A stretch of DNA of 38,485 bases, taken from the NCBI RefSeq assembly GCF_000455125.1, contig NZ_AUWR01000061.1, positions 1 to 38,485 of the forward strand. Reading direction: 5' to 3'. Below are positions 7,765-16,222 of the stretch, one piece after another; position 1 is the stretch's first letter, and each line of letters starts with the position of its first letter. This DNA is from Mycobacterium sp. UM_WGJ (GTDB taxonomy: Bacteria > Actinomycetota > Actinomycetes > Mycobacteriales > Mycobacteriaceae). The translations under genes and the position numbers were made by a program. The notes under the pieces were generated by a model that worked only from the letters and a program-made list of their open reading frames with translations, did no database searches and was not told the DNA's origin.

Positions 7765-8172
7765 ATGCTGCGTGCGTTCGTCCTTGCGGCCTCGGGTGCC
7801 ACAGCCGCGGTGTTGGGCGCGGCGCCGGCCACCGCTGACACCACGTTGTCCGGCTATGTCGACCACACCGAGTGGGTCAGCTACGACGGCCAGTCGAGTC
7901 TGCGGGTGTACCCGACCCCCTCCGCGCGGGCGGCGGCGCTGCGACTCGACACCGACGGGGCGGGTGAACAGGCTTGGCGCGAGGTGCTCGCCAGCACCCC
8001 CGAGGCCGATACGCCCGGCATGCGCGACCAATTCCTCTGCCACTGGAGCTACGCCGAGTTCGCCCGACCCGGCAAGACCAGCTGGAACCTTGAGCCGTGG
8101 CGCCCCGTCGTCGACGGCGTGACCATGCTCGAATCCGGGTGCAATCCCGGCGCCGCCGAGGAGGCCTTCTGA
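7765..8172 (+). CDS. DUF2599 family secreted protein
   Basis: A 135-residue exported protein like M. tuberculosis Rv0477. The signal peptide is [25 protein letters not shown] (residues about 2-26). The mature part is Trp-rich and ends with a DUF2599-type region ([28 protein letters not shown]...ESGCNPG) with two cysteines that could form a disulfide. The ATG at 7765 was chosen as it puts the signal peptide at the N-terminus and lies 4 nt after the previous stop. Its stop overlaps the deoC ATG by one base (TGATG), implying translational coupling. Function unknown. Confidence 0.83.
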   Translation: MLRAFVLAASGATAAVLGAAPATADTTLSGYVDHTEWVSYDGQSSLRVYPTPSARAAALRLDTDGAGEQAWREVLASTPEADTPGMRDQFLCHWSYAEFARPGKTSWNLEPWRPVVDGVTMLESGCNPGAAEEAF

Positions 8173-8864
8173 TGTCCGTGACTGCCGCCGGCCGCTGGGG
8201 CCGTGACCAGGTGGCGCGACTGGTCGATCACACGCTGCTCAAACCTGAAGCCACCGCGCAGCAGGTGGTGGCCGTCGTCGCCGAAGCCGCCGAACTCGGT
8301 GTGGCCGCGGTGTGCGTATCGCCGTCGATGGTGGCGATTGCGGCTGAGGCCAACCCCTCCGGCGTCCCGATCGCGGCGGTCGCGGGCTTCCCGTCCGGCA
8401 AGCATCTGTCGGTGGTCAAAGCACAGGAGGCGGCACTGGCCGCCGCCGACGGGGCGGCCGAGATCGACATGGTCATCGACGTCGGCGCGGCACTGGCCGG
8501 TGATTTCGCCGCGGTGGGCGCCGACATCGCCACCGTGCGGGCCGCGGTACCCCAGGTGGTGCTCAAGGTGATCGTCGAATCCGCCGCGCTGCTGGAGTTC
8601 GCCGGCGACGCCGCCCTGATCGCTGTCTGCCGGGCCGCTGAAGATGCCGGCGCCGACTTCGTCAAGACCTCCACCGGATTTCACCCATCCGGCGGCGCGA
8701 GTGTGCACGCGGTGGCGCTGATGGCCGCCACGGTCGATGGCCGGCTGGGAGTCAAAGCCAGCGGCGGTATCCGCAGTGCGGAGGATGCGCTGGCCATGCT
8801 CGAGGCAGGAGCGACGCGATTGGGGCTGTCCGGCACCCGCGGGGTGCTCGACGGATTGGGGTAG
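8172..8864 (+). CDS. deoC: deoxyribose-phosphate aldolase
   Basis: Class I aldolase (EC 4.1.2.4) converting 2-deoxyribose-5-phosphate to glyceraldehyde-3-phosphate and acetaldehyde in deoxynucleoside catabolism. It is a 230-residue TIM barrel. Visible motifs are [10 protein letters not shown] near the N-terminus, [19 protein letters not shown], the Schiff-base lysine K165 in DFVKTSTGF, and K195 in VKASGGIRS. The ATG at 8172 overlaps the previous gene's stop by one base, and a 25-codon upstream extension would run into that gene. The order DUF2516-DUF2599-deoC is the normal mycobacterial one. Confidence 0.95.
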   Translation: MSVTAAGRWGRDQVARLVDHTLLKPEATAQQVVAVVAEAAELGVAAVCVSPSMVAIAAEANPSGVPIAAVAGFPSGKHLSVVKAQEAALAAADGAAEIDMVIDVGAALAGDFAAVGADIATVRAAVPQVVLKVIVESAALLEFAGDAALIAVCRAAEDAGADFVKTSTGFHPSGGASVHAVALMAATVDGRLGVKASGGIRSAEDALAMLEAGATRLGLSGTRGVLDGLG

Positions 8865-8901
8865 CCCGCCTGGGTGACTACCCAAGTCCGCAGACCGCCG
8901 A

Positions 8902-8907
8902 TAGCCT
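8902..8907 (+). promoter_or_regulatory. -10 hexamer TAGCCT before the calpain-like gene
   Basis: TANNNT hexamer 8 nt before the ATG at 8916. It forms one arm of a small inverted repeat TAGCC-TTTGC-GGCTA (8902-8916). Another inverted repeat GGGTAG...CTACCC (8858-8883) lies after the deoC stop and may end deoC transcription. Together they suggest an independent, leaderless transcript for the protease gene. Confidence 0.4.
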
Positions 8908-8915
8908 TTGCGGCT

Positions 8916-10076
8916 ATGCCCGATGTGCGTGGTGCATTCGCCGACGCCGCGCGTGCGCGCGAGCAGGATTTGGTGCAGCGCCTCGCGACGGCCGTCGAGG
9001 TGGACCGCGCGTTCGCCGAGGCGCTGCGGGGGGCATGTCGAAAGGTGGCGTGGGGCCGCGGGCGCCTTGATGCCATTGAGGGCGAGATCAGCGACGTCGT
9101 TGCCCGGCAAGGCCTGCTCGGCCTCGACACCCCGGCCGGCGCTCGGCAGTTCCAGGCGTTCCTTGCCGCCAAGGCCAGGGAGATCCACCGGGTGGTCGGC
9201 GAGGTCTCCACTGACAGCACCAGCAGGACGGGGATGCTGCAGTCGCTGCGGTATCCGATGGGCGTCGGCGCGCCCCTGTCTCCCGCGATCGGCGCGGGCG
9301 CCGGCGAGCGCCGGTGGACCGACAACGATCTCTACCCGCATGATCCGACCGCCGCAGACGTGAAACAGGACAGCGTCGGGGACTGCTATCTGGATGCCAC
9401 CATGGGCGCCATCGCCAACGCCAACCCGCAGTGGATCAAAGATCGCATTCATTTCGACGACGGCACAGGCAATTTCGATGTCACCCTCTGGGACGGGCAT
9501 GCGTGGAAACACGTGGACGTCACGCAGGCCGACATCGACACCGACATCAAACACAACGGCGCAAGTTGGCTCGACAATGGCCGCCCCGACGCCGCGCTGT
9601 GGCCGGCGGTGCTGGAGTCGGCGTACGCGAAACTCAAATACCCGGGAACGGATCTCGCCGATGCCCTTGGCAACGAAGTGGGGATCGGGCAGGGCGGCTA
9701 TGCCAAGGACGCGATGGAGGCGCTGACCGGCAATCGCGGCACCGTGATCAACCCGCAGAGCGTCTGGTTCACCAATCAGCATATCGACCAAGCGATTTCC
9801 GGGGCCCTGACCAATCATCAGCCGGTGACGATCTCAACTTCTCCGGAAGGAGCACCCTTGACGCAAAGTCATGTGTATGTGGTCGAAGGCATCAGCGGTA
9901 CCGGCAGTGACGCCATGGTGACGCTGCGCAATCCCTGGGAGAACAATACCGGCACGCCGATCGACACCCCCGATGCGCTGGTCACCGTTCGGCTCGGCGA
10001 CCTTATCGGGTCCGGGCTGCCCGGCCCCCTCGGCACGCATCCGATGTCGGGCGTCAACATCGGTTCACTCGGATGA
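8916..10076 (+). CDS. calpain-like (C2 family) cysteine protease with DUF4226-like N-terminal domain
   Basis: Predicted papain-fold protease of the calpain family. With ATG at 8916 the protein is 386 residues. The triad is visible: C157 in QDSVGDCYLDATMGAIA, H319 in QSHVYVVEG and N339 in RNPWENN, spaced as in calpains. The N-terminal ~100 residues are helical (AREQDLVQRLATAVEVDRAFAEAL...LDTPAGARQFQAFLAAKAREI) and resemble DUF4226, a domain of mycobacterial proteins suspected of secretion; that link is from memory. There is no Sec signal. A GTG at 8874 would add 14 residues. The stop overlaps the next gene's ATG. A secreted effector or toxin is plausible but unproven. Confidence 0.72.
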   Translation: MPDVRGAFADAARAREQDLVQRLATAVEVDRAFAEALRGACRKVAWGRGRLDAIEGEISDVVARQGLLGLDTPAGARQFQAFLAAKAREIHRVVGEVSTDSTSRTGMLQSLRYPMGVGAPLSPAIGAGAGERRWTDNDLYPHDPTAADVKQDSVGDCYLDATMGAIANANPQWIKDRIHFDDGTGNFDVTLWDGHAWKHVDVTQADIDTDIKHNGASWLDNGRPDAALWPAVLESAYAKLKYPGTDLADALGNEVGIGQGGYAKDAMEALTGNRGTVINPQSVWFTNQHIDQAISGALTNHQPVTISTSPEGAPLTQSHVYVVEGISGTGSDAMVTLRNPWENNTGTPIDTPDALVTVRLGDLIGSGLPGPLGTHPMSGVNIGSLG

Positions 10077-10582
10077 AGGCAAGCAAGGCGATGGCAATAA
10101 GCGCAGCAGTGGTGATGGGGCTCGTCATAGCCCTTGCCGGATATGTCTTCTGGCAATACCGAAGCGCTGCACCACCCGCGCTGGCGGATATTCGGGAGTA
10201 TGCCCAGAGCGCTGATGTCCCCGTCACGTCGGTGCCCGATCACGCCGGAGCCGAGCAGCAGCTACGGCAATTCGCCGACGGCATACAACCCGGCTACCGG
10301 GTCGCTGAGGAGCGGTTTCTCGCTTCCGGTGCCCCGCTGGTCTGGGATGCGTTGCGGCACTTCGTTGGGCCCTGCCTCGCGCCCTACGGCTATGAGCTGA
10401 CGGCGGACGGCTTCTCGAGCGACTTCGCCGTCGAATACAGCGTGTACGGACACAGCGGCGGGCTTCGGAGTTGGTTCAACGACGACCTGATCCTGGTCGC
10501 CGGGCTCAACCCCGCTGGGGTGCCGGGAGCGGCACACCCGGCCGCTTATCTGTACGGGTACTTCCGGCTGGTCCGGGTCTGA
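10073..10582 (+). CDS. membrane-anchored protein, possible partner or immunity protein of the calpain-like protease
   Basis: A 169-residue protein of no family I recognise. An N-terminal membrane anchor (AMAISAAVVMGLVIALAGYVFW, residues about 6-27) is followed by an extracytoplasmic domain with PPALADIREYAQSADVPVTS and an aromatic-rich C-terminal half (VYGHSGGLRSWFNDDLIL...AAYLYGYFRLVRV). It has a single cysteine (GPCLAPYG). Its ATG overlaps the protease stop as ATGA, so the two are co-translated. Such coupling with a predicted protease suggests an inhibitor, immunity protein or secretion partner; this is inference from context only. It converges on the DUF2993 gene. Confidence 0.7.
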   Translation: MKASKAMAISAAVVMGLVIALAGYVFWQYRSAAPPALADIREYAQSADVPVTSVPDHAGAEQQLRQFADGIQPGYRVAEERFLASGAPLVWDALRHFVGPCLAPYGYELTADGFSSDFAVEYSVYGHSGGLRSWFNDDLILVAGLNPAGVPGAAHPAAYLYGYFRLVRV

Positions 10583-10586
10583 CGCC

Positions 10587-11354
10587 TTACAGCGAGTCGA
10601 AGCAGCGACTCGACGAGGTCCCCTGCTGGATGGCGGCATTCTGGGTTGAGAACTTAACCACCACACCGGAATCGGTGACTTCCACGCTGTCGAGGTGGAT
10701 GCCCAGCGGAAGGTCGTCGGTCACCTTCGCGGTGAGCTCATCGAGATTGCGCTGCACACTGTCGCGGTCCAGATCACGGCCCAGCAGTTCCAGCTCGGTC
10801 ACCTGCAGCGACAACCCGTTGTTCACCAGCTGCGGTTTGACCGTCGCCTTGTTGAGCAGGCCCTTGAGCTGCACGGTGCCGGCGTCGGGATCGGCGGTGA
10901 CACTGCCGGTGACGATGCTGCCGATCACCGGGACGACTTCTTGGATGGACTCCTTGATGCCCTCGGCCGGCCAGGTGATGGTGCCGTCCAGTGACCCGAT
11001 AGTGCCCTTGGAGTCCGAGGCGCCAGCGTCCTTGTTCAGCCGGACGTTGCGGATGTCCAGATCGAGGCGCATGCCCTTGGCCTGCCGGATCTGATTGCCC
11101 GCGGTCTTGACCGAGATGTGGGAGTACTCATCGTTGAAGTACTGCGCCAGCACCGGGGGAGTGGTCCCGAAGGACACGGTGGCACTGTCCTGCGCCTCGC
11201 ATTTGACGGCTTCGGCGACCAAGGTGTTCGCCCGGTGGCGCGCGTAAAGCTCACCGCCGAGCATCCCGACCAGTGCTATTGCGAGCACCGCGGTCAGGGC
11301 CAGCATGATCGCCGGCAGGCCGGAAAACCGATGGGTGGGTCCGGGTGCGCTCAT
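10587..11354 (-). CDS. DUF2993 (LmeA-like) membrane-anchored protein, copy 1
   Basis: A 255-residue protein with an N-terminal membrane anchor (LPAIMLALTAVLAIALVGMLGGELYARHRA, residues about 13-42) and an extracytoplasmic DUF2993 domain (VSFGTTPPVLAQYFND...ISVKTAGNQIRQAKGMRLDLDIRNVRL). LmeA, the characterised member of this family, binds phospholipids and supports lipomannan mannan elongation; whether this copy does so is unknown. It lies 9 nt after an evident paralogue and shares a C-terminal CF-x-x-L ending with it. The four-gene minus-strand unit continues upstream through the nitrilase and DUF2505 genes. Confidence 0.85.
   Translation of the reverse strand: MSAPGPTHRFSGLPAIMLALTAVLAIALVGMLGGELYARHRANTLVAEAVKCEAQDSATVSFGTTPPVLAQYFNDEYSHISVKTAGNQIRQAKGMRLDLDIRNVRLNKDAGASDSKGTIGSLDGTITWPAEGIKESIQEVVPVIGSIVTGSVTADPDAGTVQLKGLLNKATVKPQLVNNGLSLQVTELELLGRDLDRDSVQRNLDELTAKVTDDLPLGIHLDSVEVTDSGVVVKFSTQNAAIQQGTSSSRCFDSL
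10593..10612. terminator. hairpin at convergent gene ends
   Basis: CGAGTCG / CGACTCG arms with a 6-nt loop, just inside the 3' end of the minus-strand DUF2993 gene and 10 nt beyond the plus-strand stop. It is placed to act as a terminator for the rightward genes, but there is no U-tract. Confidence 0.35.
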
Positions 11355-11363
11355 TGTGCAAGG

Positions 11364-12416
11364 TTACAGATGAGCGAAGCAGGGGTCATCCGACCGTGGA
11401 ATGGAGGCGTTGCTGGTGGAGAACCGCGCCACCACACCGGTATCGGTGACCTCGATGCTGTCGGCGCGCAGACCGAGCGGGTAACGCTTGGTCAACTCCG
11501 AGGCGAACCGGTCCAACTCGGGCTGCAGGGACTCTCGCGGCAGGGTCAGAGTGCCCAGGCCGGTCAGCTTCTGCACTTGCAGGGACAGGCCCCCGTTGAC
11601 GACTGCGGGCTTGACCACAACGGTGGCCAGACCGAACGCACCGCGCAGTTCGACGGTGCCGTCCTGCGCATTGGTCTTGAGGTCTGAGACCAGGTTGCCC
11701 AGAATCGGCACCATGTTCTGAACGGTCTCTTTGATCCCGGCTGACGGCCAGGTCAGCGTCGCCTGCAGCGAACCGATAGTGCCACGCGAGTCGCCGGTGC
11801 CGTGCAGATCGACATCGGAGATGCTCAGGTCGGCCGTCATCTGTTTGGCGTCTTTGACCTGGTTGCCCGCGGTGTGGATGGAGATGTTGGTGTAGTTGCC
11901 GGTGATGTGCTGCCACAGGAACGGTGGCGTCACCCCGAACGAGGCGCTGGCCTTGTCGTTCACCACGCACTCGGTCGCCTTGGCCACCTTGCTGTCGCCG
12001 ATACGTCGGGCGATCAGTTCGGCCCCGATCAACCCGGCCAGCGCCAGCGCGATCACCGTGACCAGGATCAGGACCACGGCCAGCGGATCACGCAGCATCG
12101 ACGCCGACCGCGACGGGGAATCCGTGGTTTCGATCACGGTGGTGGGCGCCTCACCGGCGGTTCCCGGCCGCGGGTCGGCGGGCGGCGGCGCGGCGGCCTG
12201 CGCGGTTGGCGGGGCCTGCGGGGGCACCGGAGGTTGTGCGGGCGCTGCGGGGATTCGACTGGTGGACTCTTCATGACCGCCCGCCGGCATCTGCTGGGTG
12301 GGCGATGCGGACGGCTCCGGTGGGCGAGACGGTGTAGCGCCGTCTTGCGGTTCGGGTTGGTCGGCGGGGCGAGCCCAGGGGGACTCGCCGGGGGGAGGTC
12401 CGGGCGGATTGCTCAC
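11364..12416 (-). CDS. DUF2993 protein with proline-rich cytoplasmic tail, copy 2
   Basis: A 350-residue protein resembling M. tuberculosis Rv0479c. Residues 1-105 are Pro/Ala/Gln-rich and probably disordered (MSNPPGPPPGESPWARPADQPEP...). A membrane helix follows (DPLAVVLILVTVIALALAGLIGAELIARR), then a DUF2993 domain with SFGVTPPFLWQHITGNYTNISIHTAGNQVKDAKQM. It aligns along its whole outer domain with copy 1, indicating tandem duplication, but only this copy has the long tail. The GTG start overlaps the nitrilase stop as GTGA, so translation is coupled. Confidence 0.87.
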   Translation of the reverse strand: MSNPPGPPPGESPWARPADQPEPQDGATPSRPPEPSASPTQQMPAGGHEESTSRIPAAPAQPPVPPQAPPTAQAAAPPPADPRPGTAGEAPTTVIETTDSPSRSASMLRDPLAVVLILVTVIALALAGLIGAELIARRIGDSKVAKATECVVNDKASASFGVTPPFLWQHITGNYTNISIHTAGNQVKDAKQMTADLSISDVDLHGTGDSRGTIGSLQATLTWPSAGIKETVQNMVPILGNLVSDLKTNAQDGTVELRGAFGLATVVVKPAVVNGGLSLQVQKLTGLGTLTLPRESLQPELDRFASELTKRYPLGLRADSIEVTDTGVVARFSTSNASIPRSDDPCFAHL

Positions 12417-13231
12417 CCGCGCGATTCTGCCTTACCGACCTGAAGGAAGGCCGCACGATTGCTCAACACGGCCAGCGTCCGGCGGGCCGCGGAGACCGCG
12501 TCGAGGTCGATGTCGCATACCAGTAGCTGCGGCGATGCACCGGCCGCCGCGATCACCTCGCCCCACGGTGAGACGACCATGCTGTGGCCCACTCCGGTCG
12601 GCGCCCCGGAGGGATCCTTCGGAGCGCCCGGGTCGGCTTGCCCTACCGCGACGACGTAGCTCGTCGAATCCAGCGCTCGGGCCCGAGCCAGCAGCTCCCA
12701 CTGAGACAGCTTCCCCGGACCGGCGCCCCACGAGGCGCCGACCACGATCAGCTGCGCGCCACGGTCGGCCAGCTCGGTATACAGCGCCGGGAACCGGATG
12801 TCATAACAGGTGGACAACCCCACGCCGACTCCGTTGACATCGATCACCGCCGGCTCGGATCCCGGTGCCACCGTGCGTGATTCAGTGAAACCGAAGGCGT
12901 CGTAGAGGTGGACCTTGTGGTAGTGCGTGTCGGTTCCGGGGCCGACCGCCAACAACGTGTTGGTGACGCGTCCATCCTCGGCCGGAGTGAACATCCCGGC
13001 CACCACGGTGATCTGAGCCCGCGCGGCCATTTCTCGCACCTGCGTGGCCCACGGCCCATCGAGCGGTTCGGCAACCGGGCCCAGCGGCACCCCGAACCGG
13101 CACATCGCTGCCTCCGGGAACACCACCAGCGATGCTCCCTGATCGGCGGCCCGCTCGGTGTAGTCGGTCACCAGTTGAAGATTCGCGGCCGGGTCGGCGC
13201 CGCTGAGTATCTGCGCACAAGCAATCCGCAT
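12413..13231 (-). CDS. carbon-nitrogen hydrolase (nitrilase superfamily)
   Basis: A 272-residue member of the nitrilase/omega-amidase superfamily, like M. tuberculosis Rv0480c. The Glu-Lys-Cys catalytic set is complete: E40 in VVFPEA, K106 in HYHKVHLYD and C142 in LSTCYDIRFP. Length and motifs are closest to the Nit/omega-amidase branch that hydrolyses small amides such as deaminated glutathione or alpha-ketoglutaramate; the substrate here is not determined. ATG at 13231. It is upstream of, and overlaps by 4 nt, the DUF2993 copy 2 gene, and lies 9 nt after the DUF2505 gene, suggesting one operon. Confidence 0.92.
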   Translation of the reverse strand: MRIACAQILSGADPAANLQLVTDYTERAADQGASLVVFPEAAMCRFGVPLGPVAEPLDGPWATQVREMAARAQITVVAGMFTPAEDGRVTNTLLAVGPGTDTHYHKVHLYDAFGFTESRTVAPGSEPAVIDVNGVGVGLSTCYDIRFPALYTELADRGAQLIVVGASWGAGPGKLSQWELLARARALDSTSYVVAVGQADPGAPKDPSGAPTGVGHSMVVSPWGEVIAAAGASPQLLVCDIDLDAVSAARRTLAVLSNRAAFLQVGKAESRG

Positions 13232-13240
13232 GGATCCAGC

Positions 13241-13762
13241 CTATGCCGTCGGTGTGGTGCCGCCCTGGCTCAGCCACGTGGAGGTGAACCGCTGCTCGGT
13301 GGTCATCAGCTCGGCCAACTGCCCGCCGATGAAACTCTCGATCTTGCCGCCCACCAGCGGGATGTCGACCTGCACGGTCGCGGTCAGCCGCAGCTCACAG
13401 CCGCCGGCCGCCGGCGCCAGGACGGCATCGCCGGACAGCTTCGCCGGTGCGCCGACGACCTTGCCGGTCACCTGGGCGCGTGCCCTCCCGTCGCGCACCG
13501 GATGCCAGGTCTCGTGCCGCGCGACATCCAGATTCCCGGGATGGAACTGGGCCGCCAGCGCGGGCAGCTTCTCCCGGTGAATGCCCTGCGTGGTGGCGAC
13601 GTCGACGCCGCCGTCGGGGCCGACGGTCATCGAGACCAACGCCACCACGTCGGCTCCGGATTCGGCCAAGCGGGACCGCCAGTAGTGCTCGTCGGCGAAG
13701 ACGGCATACACCTGCTCGACGGTTGCCGGGTAGAGCTCGGAGAGCGTGAATGTACGCGGCAT
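13241..13762 (-). CDS. DUF2505 (SRPBCC-fold) protein
   Basis: A 173-residue cytoplasmic protein resembling M. tuberculosis Rv0481c. The START/SRPBCC-like pattern is visible: a start region [30 protein letters not shown], a beta-rich middle and a C-terminal long helix ([27 protein letters not shown]), as in polyketide cyclase/lipid-binding folds. No catalytic residues can be assigned. The ATG at 13762 has no obvious ribosome site; a minus-strand TAGCGT (13771-13776) 8 nt upstream suggests a leaderless transcript. It is divergent from murB and heads the minus-strand unit to 10587. Confidence 0.85.
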   Translation of the reverse strand: MPRTFTLSELYPATVEQVYAVFADEHYWRSRLAESGADVVALVSMTVGPDGGVDVATTQGIHREKLPALAAQFHPGNLDVARHETWHPVRDGRARAQVTGKVVGAPAKLSGDAVLAPAAGGCELRLTATVQVDIPLVGGKIESFIGGQLAELMTTEQRFTSTWLSQGGTTPTA

Positions 13763-13770
13763 ACCTGGTC

Positions 13771-13780
13771 ACGCTACCGT
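13771..13780. promoter_or_regulatory. overlapping divergent -10 elements for DUF2505 gene and murB
   Basis: On the minus strand TAGCGT (13771-13776) lies 8 nt from the DUF2505 ATG. On the plus strand TACCGT (13775-13780) lies 8 nt from the murB GTG. Both match TANNNT, and the two hexamers overlap by two bases in an intergenic gap of only 26 nt, so the promoters would be mutually exclusive. Confidence 0.4.
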
Positions 13781-13788
13781 TACCGGCC

Positions 13789-14847
13789 GTGGCGGGTTCC
13801 AGGTTCGCGGGCGCGCGTGTCGCTGAGGCGGTGCCGCTGGCGCCCTTGACCACCCTGCGGGTGGGACCGATCGCCCGGCGGGTCATCACCTGCACCGACA
13901 CCGCACAGATCGTGGCGACGCTGGGCGAACTCGACGCGGCCGGTGACCGCCCGTTGCTGCTGGCGGGGGGCTCCAATGTGCTGATCGCCGACGACCTCGA
14001 AGACCTGACCGCTGTCGTGCTGGCCAACGACGGCATCACCGTGGACGGCAATCTGCTGCGGGCTGAGGCCGGCGCCGTCTGGGATGACGTGGTGGCCCAC
14101 GCTGTCGCAGCGAAGCTGGGCGGACTGGAGTGTTTGTCGGGCATTCCCGGCTCGGCCGGCGCCACGCCGGTGCAGAACGTCGGGGCCTACGGTGTCGAGG
14201 TCGCCGACCGCCTGACCCGGGTTCGGCTGCTGGATCGGCGCACCGGGGAGGTGCGCTGGACACCGGCCGACGAGTTGGCGCTCGGCTACCGCACCAGTGT
14301 GCTCAAGCACTCGGATGCGGCGGTGGTGCTGGAGGTCGAATTCGCACTGGATGCGGCCGGGCGCAGCGCGCCGCTGCGGTACGGCGAGTTGACTGCTGCG
14401 CTGCAGGCCGCCGAGGGCGAGTGCCGCGAGCCGGCGGCGGTGCGCGCCGCGGTGCTCGCGCTGCGCGCGGCAAAGGGCATGGTGCTCGATGCGAATGACC
14501 ACGACACCTGGAGCGTCGGTTCGTTTTTTACCAACCCTGTTGTGCCGCAAGATGTCTACCGCAGCATGGCTGATCGGGAGGACGGTTCGGTGCCGCATTG
14601 GGAAGCTCCCGATGGGGTGAAGCTGGCCGCCGGCTGGCTGGTGGAGCGGTCCGGCTTCGGCAAGGGCTACCCCGGGCCGGATGCGCCGGCGCGCCTGTCC
14701 ACCAAACATGCCCTGGCACTGACCAACCGGGGTGGCGCCACTACCGCCGACATCGTGAGCCTGGCCCGCATCGTGCGGGACGGGGTGCGCGATGCGTTCG
14801 GCATCACCCTGCATCCCGAGCCGGTGCTCGTCGGCTGCGCGCTGTAA
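13789..14847 (+). CDS. murB: UDP-N-acetylenolpyruvoylglucosamine reductase
   Basis: FAD- and NADPH-dependent reductase (EC 1.3.1.98) making UDP-MurNAc in cytoplasmic peptidoglycan precursor synthesis. FAD-binding motifs are clear: [39 protein letters not shown] and the [11 protein letters not shown] region. The catalytic serine lies in [10 protein letters not shown], and the C-terminus contains [19 protein letters not shown]. The GTG at 13789 was chosen because the following [24 protein letters not shown] matches the start of mycobacterial MurB. An in-frame ATG at 13750 would overlap the divergent gene. The L,D-transpeptidase gene follows, so two cell-wall genes are adjacent. Confidence 0.95.
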   Translation: MAGSRFAGARVAEAVPLAPLTTLRVGPIARRVITCTDTAQIVATLGELDAAGDRPLLLAGGSNVLIADDLEDLTAVVLANDGITVDGNLLRAEAGAVWDDVVAHAVAAKLGGLECLSGIPGSAGATPVQNVGAYGVEVADRLTRVRLLDRRTGEVRWTPADELALGYRTSVLKHSDAAVVLEVEFALDAAGRSAPLRYGELTAALQAAEGECREPAAVRAAVLALRAAKGMVLDANDHDTWSVGSFFTNPVVPQDVYRSMADREDGSVPHWEAPDGVKLAAGWLVERSGFGKGYPGPDAPARLSTKHALALTNRGGATTADIVSLARIVRDGVRDAFGITLHPEPVLVGCAL

Positions 14848-14890
14848 ACCCGGCGCAATCTTCCCGCAGGTGGTCAGGCGACTGGGCCGG

Positions 14891-14896
14891 TATCTT
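14891..14896 (+). promoter_or_regulatory. -10 hexamer TATCTT, leaderless start of the L,D-transpeptidase gene
   Basis: TANNNT hexamer 8 nt before the GTG at 14905, with no ribosome binding site between them. Confidence 0.4.
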
Positions 14897-14904
14897 GGAA
14901 TGCC

Positions 14905-16218
14905 GTGACCCTGAACCGGCGGCGTGCCTTGGCGGCGCTGGCTGCCGGGGTGGTGGCGCCGTCCGCGCTGGCCGGGTGTTTCGGCCGGCCCGGGAAGAGC
15001 GCCGAGAACGCGCCACAGGCTGCGCCCGCTCTGACGTTCGAGCCCGCTCTGGAACACGGAGCGGTGGCCGACGTGCTGCCCACGGCCGCCGTCGGCGTCA
15101 CGGTCCGTGACGGCTGGTTCCAGCGGGTGGCGCTGACCAGCCCCGCCGGAAAGGTGCTCACCGGAACCTTCAATCGGGAGCGCACCCGTTACACCGTCAC
15201 CGAACCACTGGGCTACGACTCCGTCTACACCTGGAGCGGGTCGGTGGTGGGCCACGACGGCAACGCGGTGCCGGTCAGCGGCAGCATCACCACGGTCGCG
15301 CCCAGCACCGTCATCGACGGGGGCTTTCAGCTGGCCGATGGACAGACGGTGGGGGTCGCCGCGCCGGTGATCCTGCAGTTCGACGGACCGATCGCCGACA
15401 AGGCGGCCGTCGAGCGGGCCCTGACCGTCGTCACCGAGCCACCGGTGGAAGGCAGCTGGGCCTGGCTGCCCGACGAGGTGCAGGGAGCCCGGGTGCACTG
15501 GCGCAGCCGGGAATACTTCCCGGCCGGAACCAAGGTCAGCGTCAACGCCAAGCTGTACGGACTGGCGTTCGGCGACGGCGCCTACGGGGCCCAGGACATG
15601 TCCCTGGACTTCGCGATCGGCCGACGCCAGGTGGTGCGCGCCGAAGTCTCGTCGCACCGCATTCAGGTGGTCCGCGACGAGGGCGTGATCATGGACTTCC
15701 CCTGCAGCTACGGCCAGGCCGACAAAGCCCGCAACATCACCCGCAACGGCATCCACGTGGTCAGCGAGAAATACGCGGACTTCTACATGTCCAACCCGGC
15801 CGCCGGCTACAGCAACATCCATGAGCGCTGGGCGGTCCGGATCTCCAACAACGGGGAGTTCATCCACGCCAACCCCGCCAGCGCGGGCGCGCAGGGCAAC
15901 ACCAACGTCACCAACGGCTGCATCAACTTATCGACCGAGGACGCCGAGCAGTACTTCCACAGCGCGATCTACGGCGACCCGGTCGAGGTGACCGGCAGTT
16001 CGATCGAGCTGTCCTACGCCGACGGCGATATCTGGGACTGGGCGGTGGACTGGGACACCTGGGCCTCGATGTCGGCGTTGTCGAGTTCCGAACAGGCGCG
16101 AACCTCGCTGCCCAGCGTCGCGCCGGCCACCCCGACGGACGCGCCGACGTTGTCGGGCACGCCTACGACTACCACCAGTACGCCGACGACGACGTCCAGT
16201 ACTGGGCCCGGCGGCTGA
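14905..16218 (+). CDS. lprQ: L,D-transpeptidase lipoprotein (LdtMt5/LprQ type)
   Basis: Cell-envelope enzyme forming 3-3 peptidoglycan cross-links. The 437-residue protein has a lipobox SALAGC with Cys25 as lipidation site, Ig-like domains (residues about 45-240) and a YkuD catalytic domain. Catalytic residues are H321 (GEFIHANP) and C339 in [10 protein letters not shown]. As I recall for M. tuberculosis LdtMt5 (Rv0483), the usual SHGC motif is replaced by TNGC and the C-terminal [14 protein letters not shown] segment is shared. A Thr/Ser/Pro-rich tail (residues about 405-437) ends the protein. It sits 57 nt after murB and converges with an SDR gene 4 nt away. Confidence 0.93.
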   Translation: MTLNRRRALAALAAGVVAPSALAGCFGRPGKSAENAPQAAPALTFEPALEHGAVADVLPTAAVGVTVRDGWFQRVALTSPAGKVLTGTFNRERTRYTVTEPLGYDSVYTWSGSVVGHDGNAVPVSGSITTVAPSTVIDGGFQLADGQTVGVAAPVILQFDGPIADKAAVERALTVVTEPPVEGSWAWLPDEVQGARVHWRSREYFPAGTKVSVNAKLYGLAFGDGAYGAQDMSLDFAIGRRQVVRAEVSSHRIQVVRDEGVIMDFPCSYGQADKARNITRNGIHVVSEKYADFYMSNPAAGYSNIHERWAVRISNNGEFIHANPASAGAQGNTNVTNGCINLSTEDAEQYFHSAIYGDPVEVTGSSIELSYADGDIWDWAVDWDTWASMSALSSSEQARTSLPSVAPATPTDAPTLSGTPTTTTSTPTTTSSTGPGG

Positions 16219-16222
16219 CGCG

